6,160 nt of DNA from Gemmatimonadales bacterium UBA7889 (GTDB lineage Bacteria; Gemmatimonadota; Gemmatimonadetes; Longimicrobiales; Gaopeijiaceae). Numbering within the stretch: the first letter of the stretch is position 1; each line of letters begins with the position of its first letter. The stretch spans positions 1 through 6,160 of the forward strand of contig DLRL01000082.1 of assembly GCA_002501085.1 (NCBI GenBank), read 5' to 3'. Positions 6,074 through 6,160 of this stretch are shown here, piece by piece. The position numbers and the translations under genes were made by a program. The notes under the pieces were generated by a model. It made no database searches and had not been told where the DNA came from. It saw nothing but the letters and a program-made list of their open reading frames with translations.

Positions 6074-6160
6074 AAAAGACCCCCTGCTATCTAGGCAAAA
6101 ATGTGAGCGAGCGCAACGCTTTATGTATGAAGCGTGAGTTCGCTTGATCTTCACTGTGGA

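Larger units (their letters stand above)
5979..6160. other. Upstream non-coding region before pal
   Basis: No frame on either strand gives a recognisable protein here. On the minus strand one frame is open from the edge to a TAG at 6087-6089 (tail ending SLTFLPR) and another to a TAG at 6053-6055; either could be the end of an upstream gene, but neither resembles a TolB C-terminus or anything else I know. The region holds the 14-bp inverted repeat (6040-6073), a small second inverted repeat (ACGCTT at 6116-6121 with AAGCGT at 6130-6135), and two copies of ATCTAGGC (6014-6021 and 6089-6096) flanking the large repeat. No tRNA or other structured RNA family is recognised. Confidence 0.5.

Noticed and set aside
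6116..6135. ACGCTT / AAGCGT inverted repeat with 8-nt loop as an operator or terminator
   Set aside because: Six-bp arms with an 8-nt loop and no U-tract are too weak to assign a role on sequence alone.
6087..6158. Minus-strand open frame running in from the right edge to a TAG at 6087-6089
   Set aside because: About 23 residues, no recognisable family resemblance; too short to call the end of tolB or any gene.
1..6160. Possible mobile element, CRISPR array, toxin-antitoxin or defence system
   Set aside because: No transposase, integrase, spaced direct repeats, or small paired genes; all coding space is taken by conserved housekeeping families.

Overview
The window is a compact, single-direction gene cluster from a Gram-negative (diderm) bacterium. 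All six recognisable genes lie on the minus strand, so transcription runs from high to low coordinates. Base composition is roughly balanced. The outer-membrane lipoprotein Pal, a CpoB/YbgF-like lipoprotein and an LptD-type LPS assembly protein show that the cell has an outer membrane. The style of the LptD (one cysteine, low-complexity loops, short N-terminal OstA part) and of the N-terminus of the formimidoyltransferase resembles Gemmatimonadota or Bacteroidota-type lineages more than Proteobacteria. Gemmatimonadota is my best guess; it is an inference from family resemblance and was not tested.

Layout in transcription order. 6160-5979: an upstream region with no convincing gene, holding a perfect 14-bp inverted repeat with a 6-nt loop, a weak promoter candidate and the pal ribosome binding site. 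5978-5382: pal. 5381-5324: a spacer with a strong GC-rich hairpin whose 3' arm contains the cpoB Shine-Dalgarno. 5323-4526: a CpoB/YbgF-like coiled-coil/TPR lipoprotein. 4466-3969: nrdR. 3968-3923: a spacer with a short hairpin plus six-U tract. 3922-3113: tatC. 3116-249: an lptD-like gene whose GTG start overlaps the tatC stop. 225-1: the first 75 codons of a glutamate formimidoyltransferase-type gene, cut by the window edge.

Four of the six genes serve the cell envelope: Pal and CpoB link the outer membrane to peptidoglycan and its synthesis during division, TatC is the core of folded-protein export across the inner membrane, and LptD inserts lipopolysaccharide into the outer leaflet. NrdR (repressor of ribonucleotide reductase genes) and the formimidoyltransferase (histidine degradation / one-carbon folate metabolism) are functionally unrelated passengers. 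Tight spacing (4-nt overlap, then gaps of 23, 46, 59 and 58 nt) fits a polycistronic unit, but hairpins in two spacers could set different expression levels along it.

I found no mobile element, CRISPR array, RNA gene, phage feature or plausible new defence system. The most interesting signals are non-coding: the long perfect inverted repeat upstream of pal, the hairpin that masks the cpoB ribosome binding site, and the U-tract hairpin before tatC.
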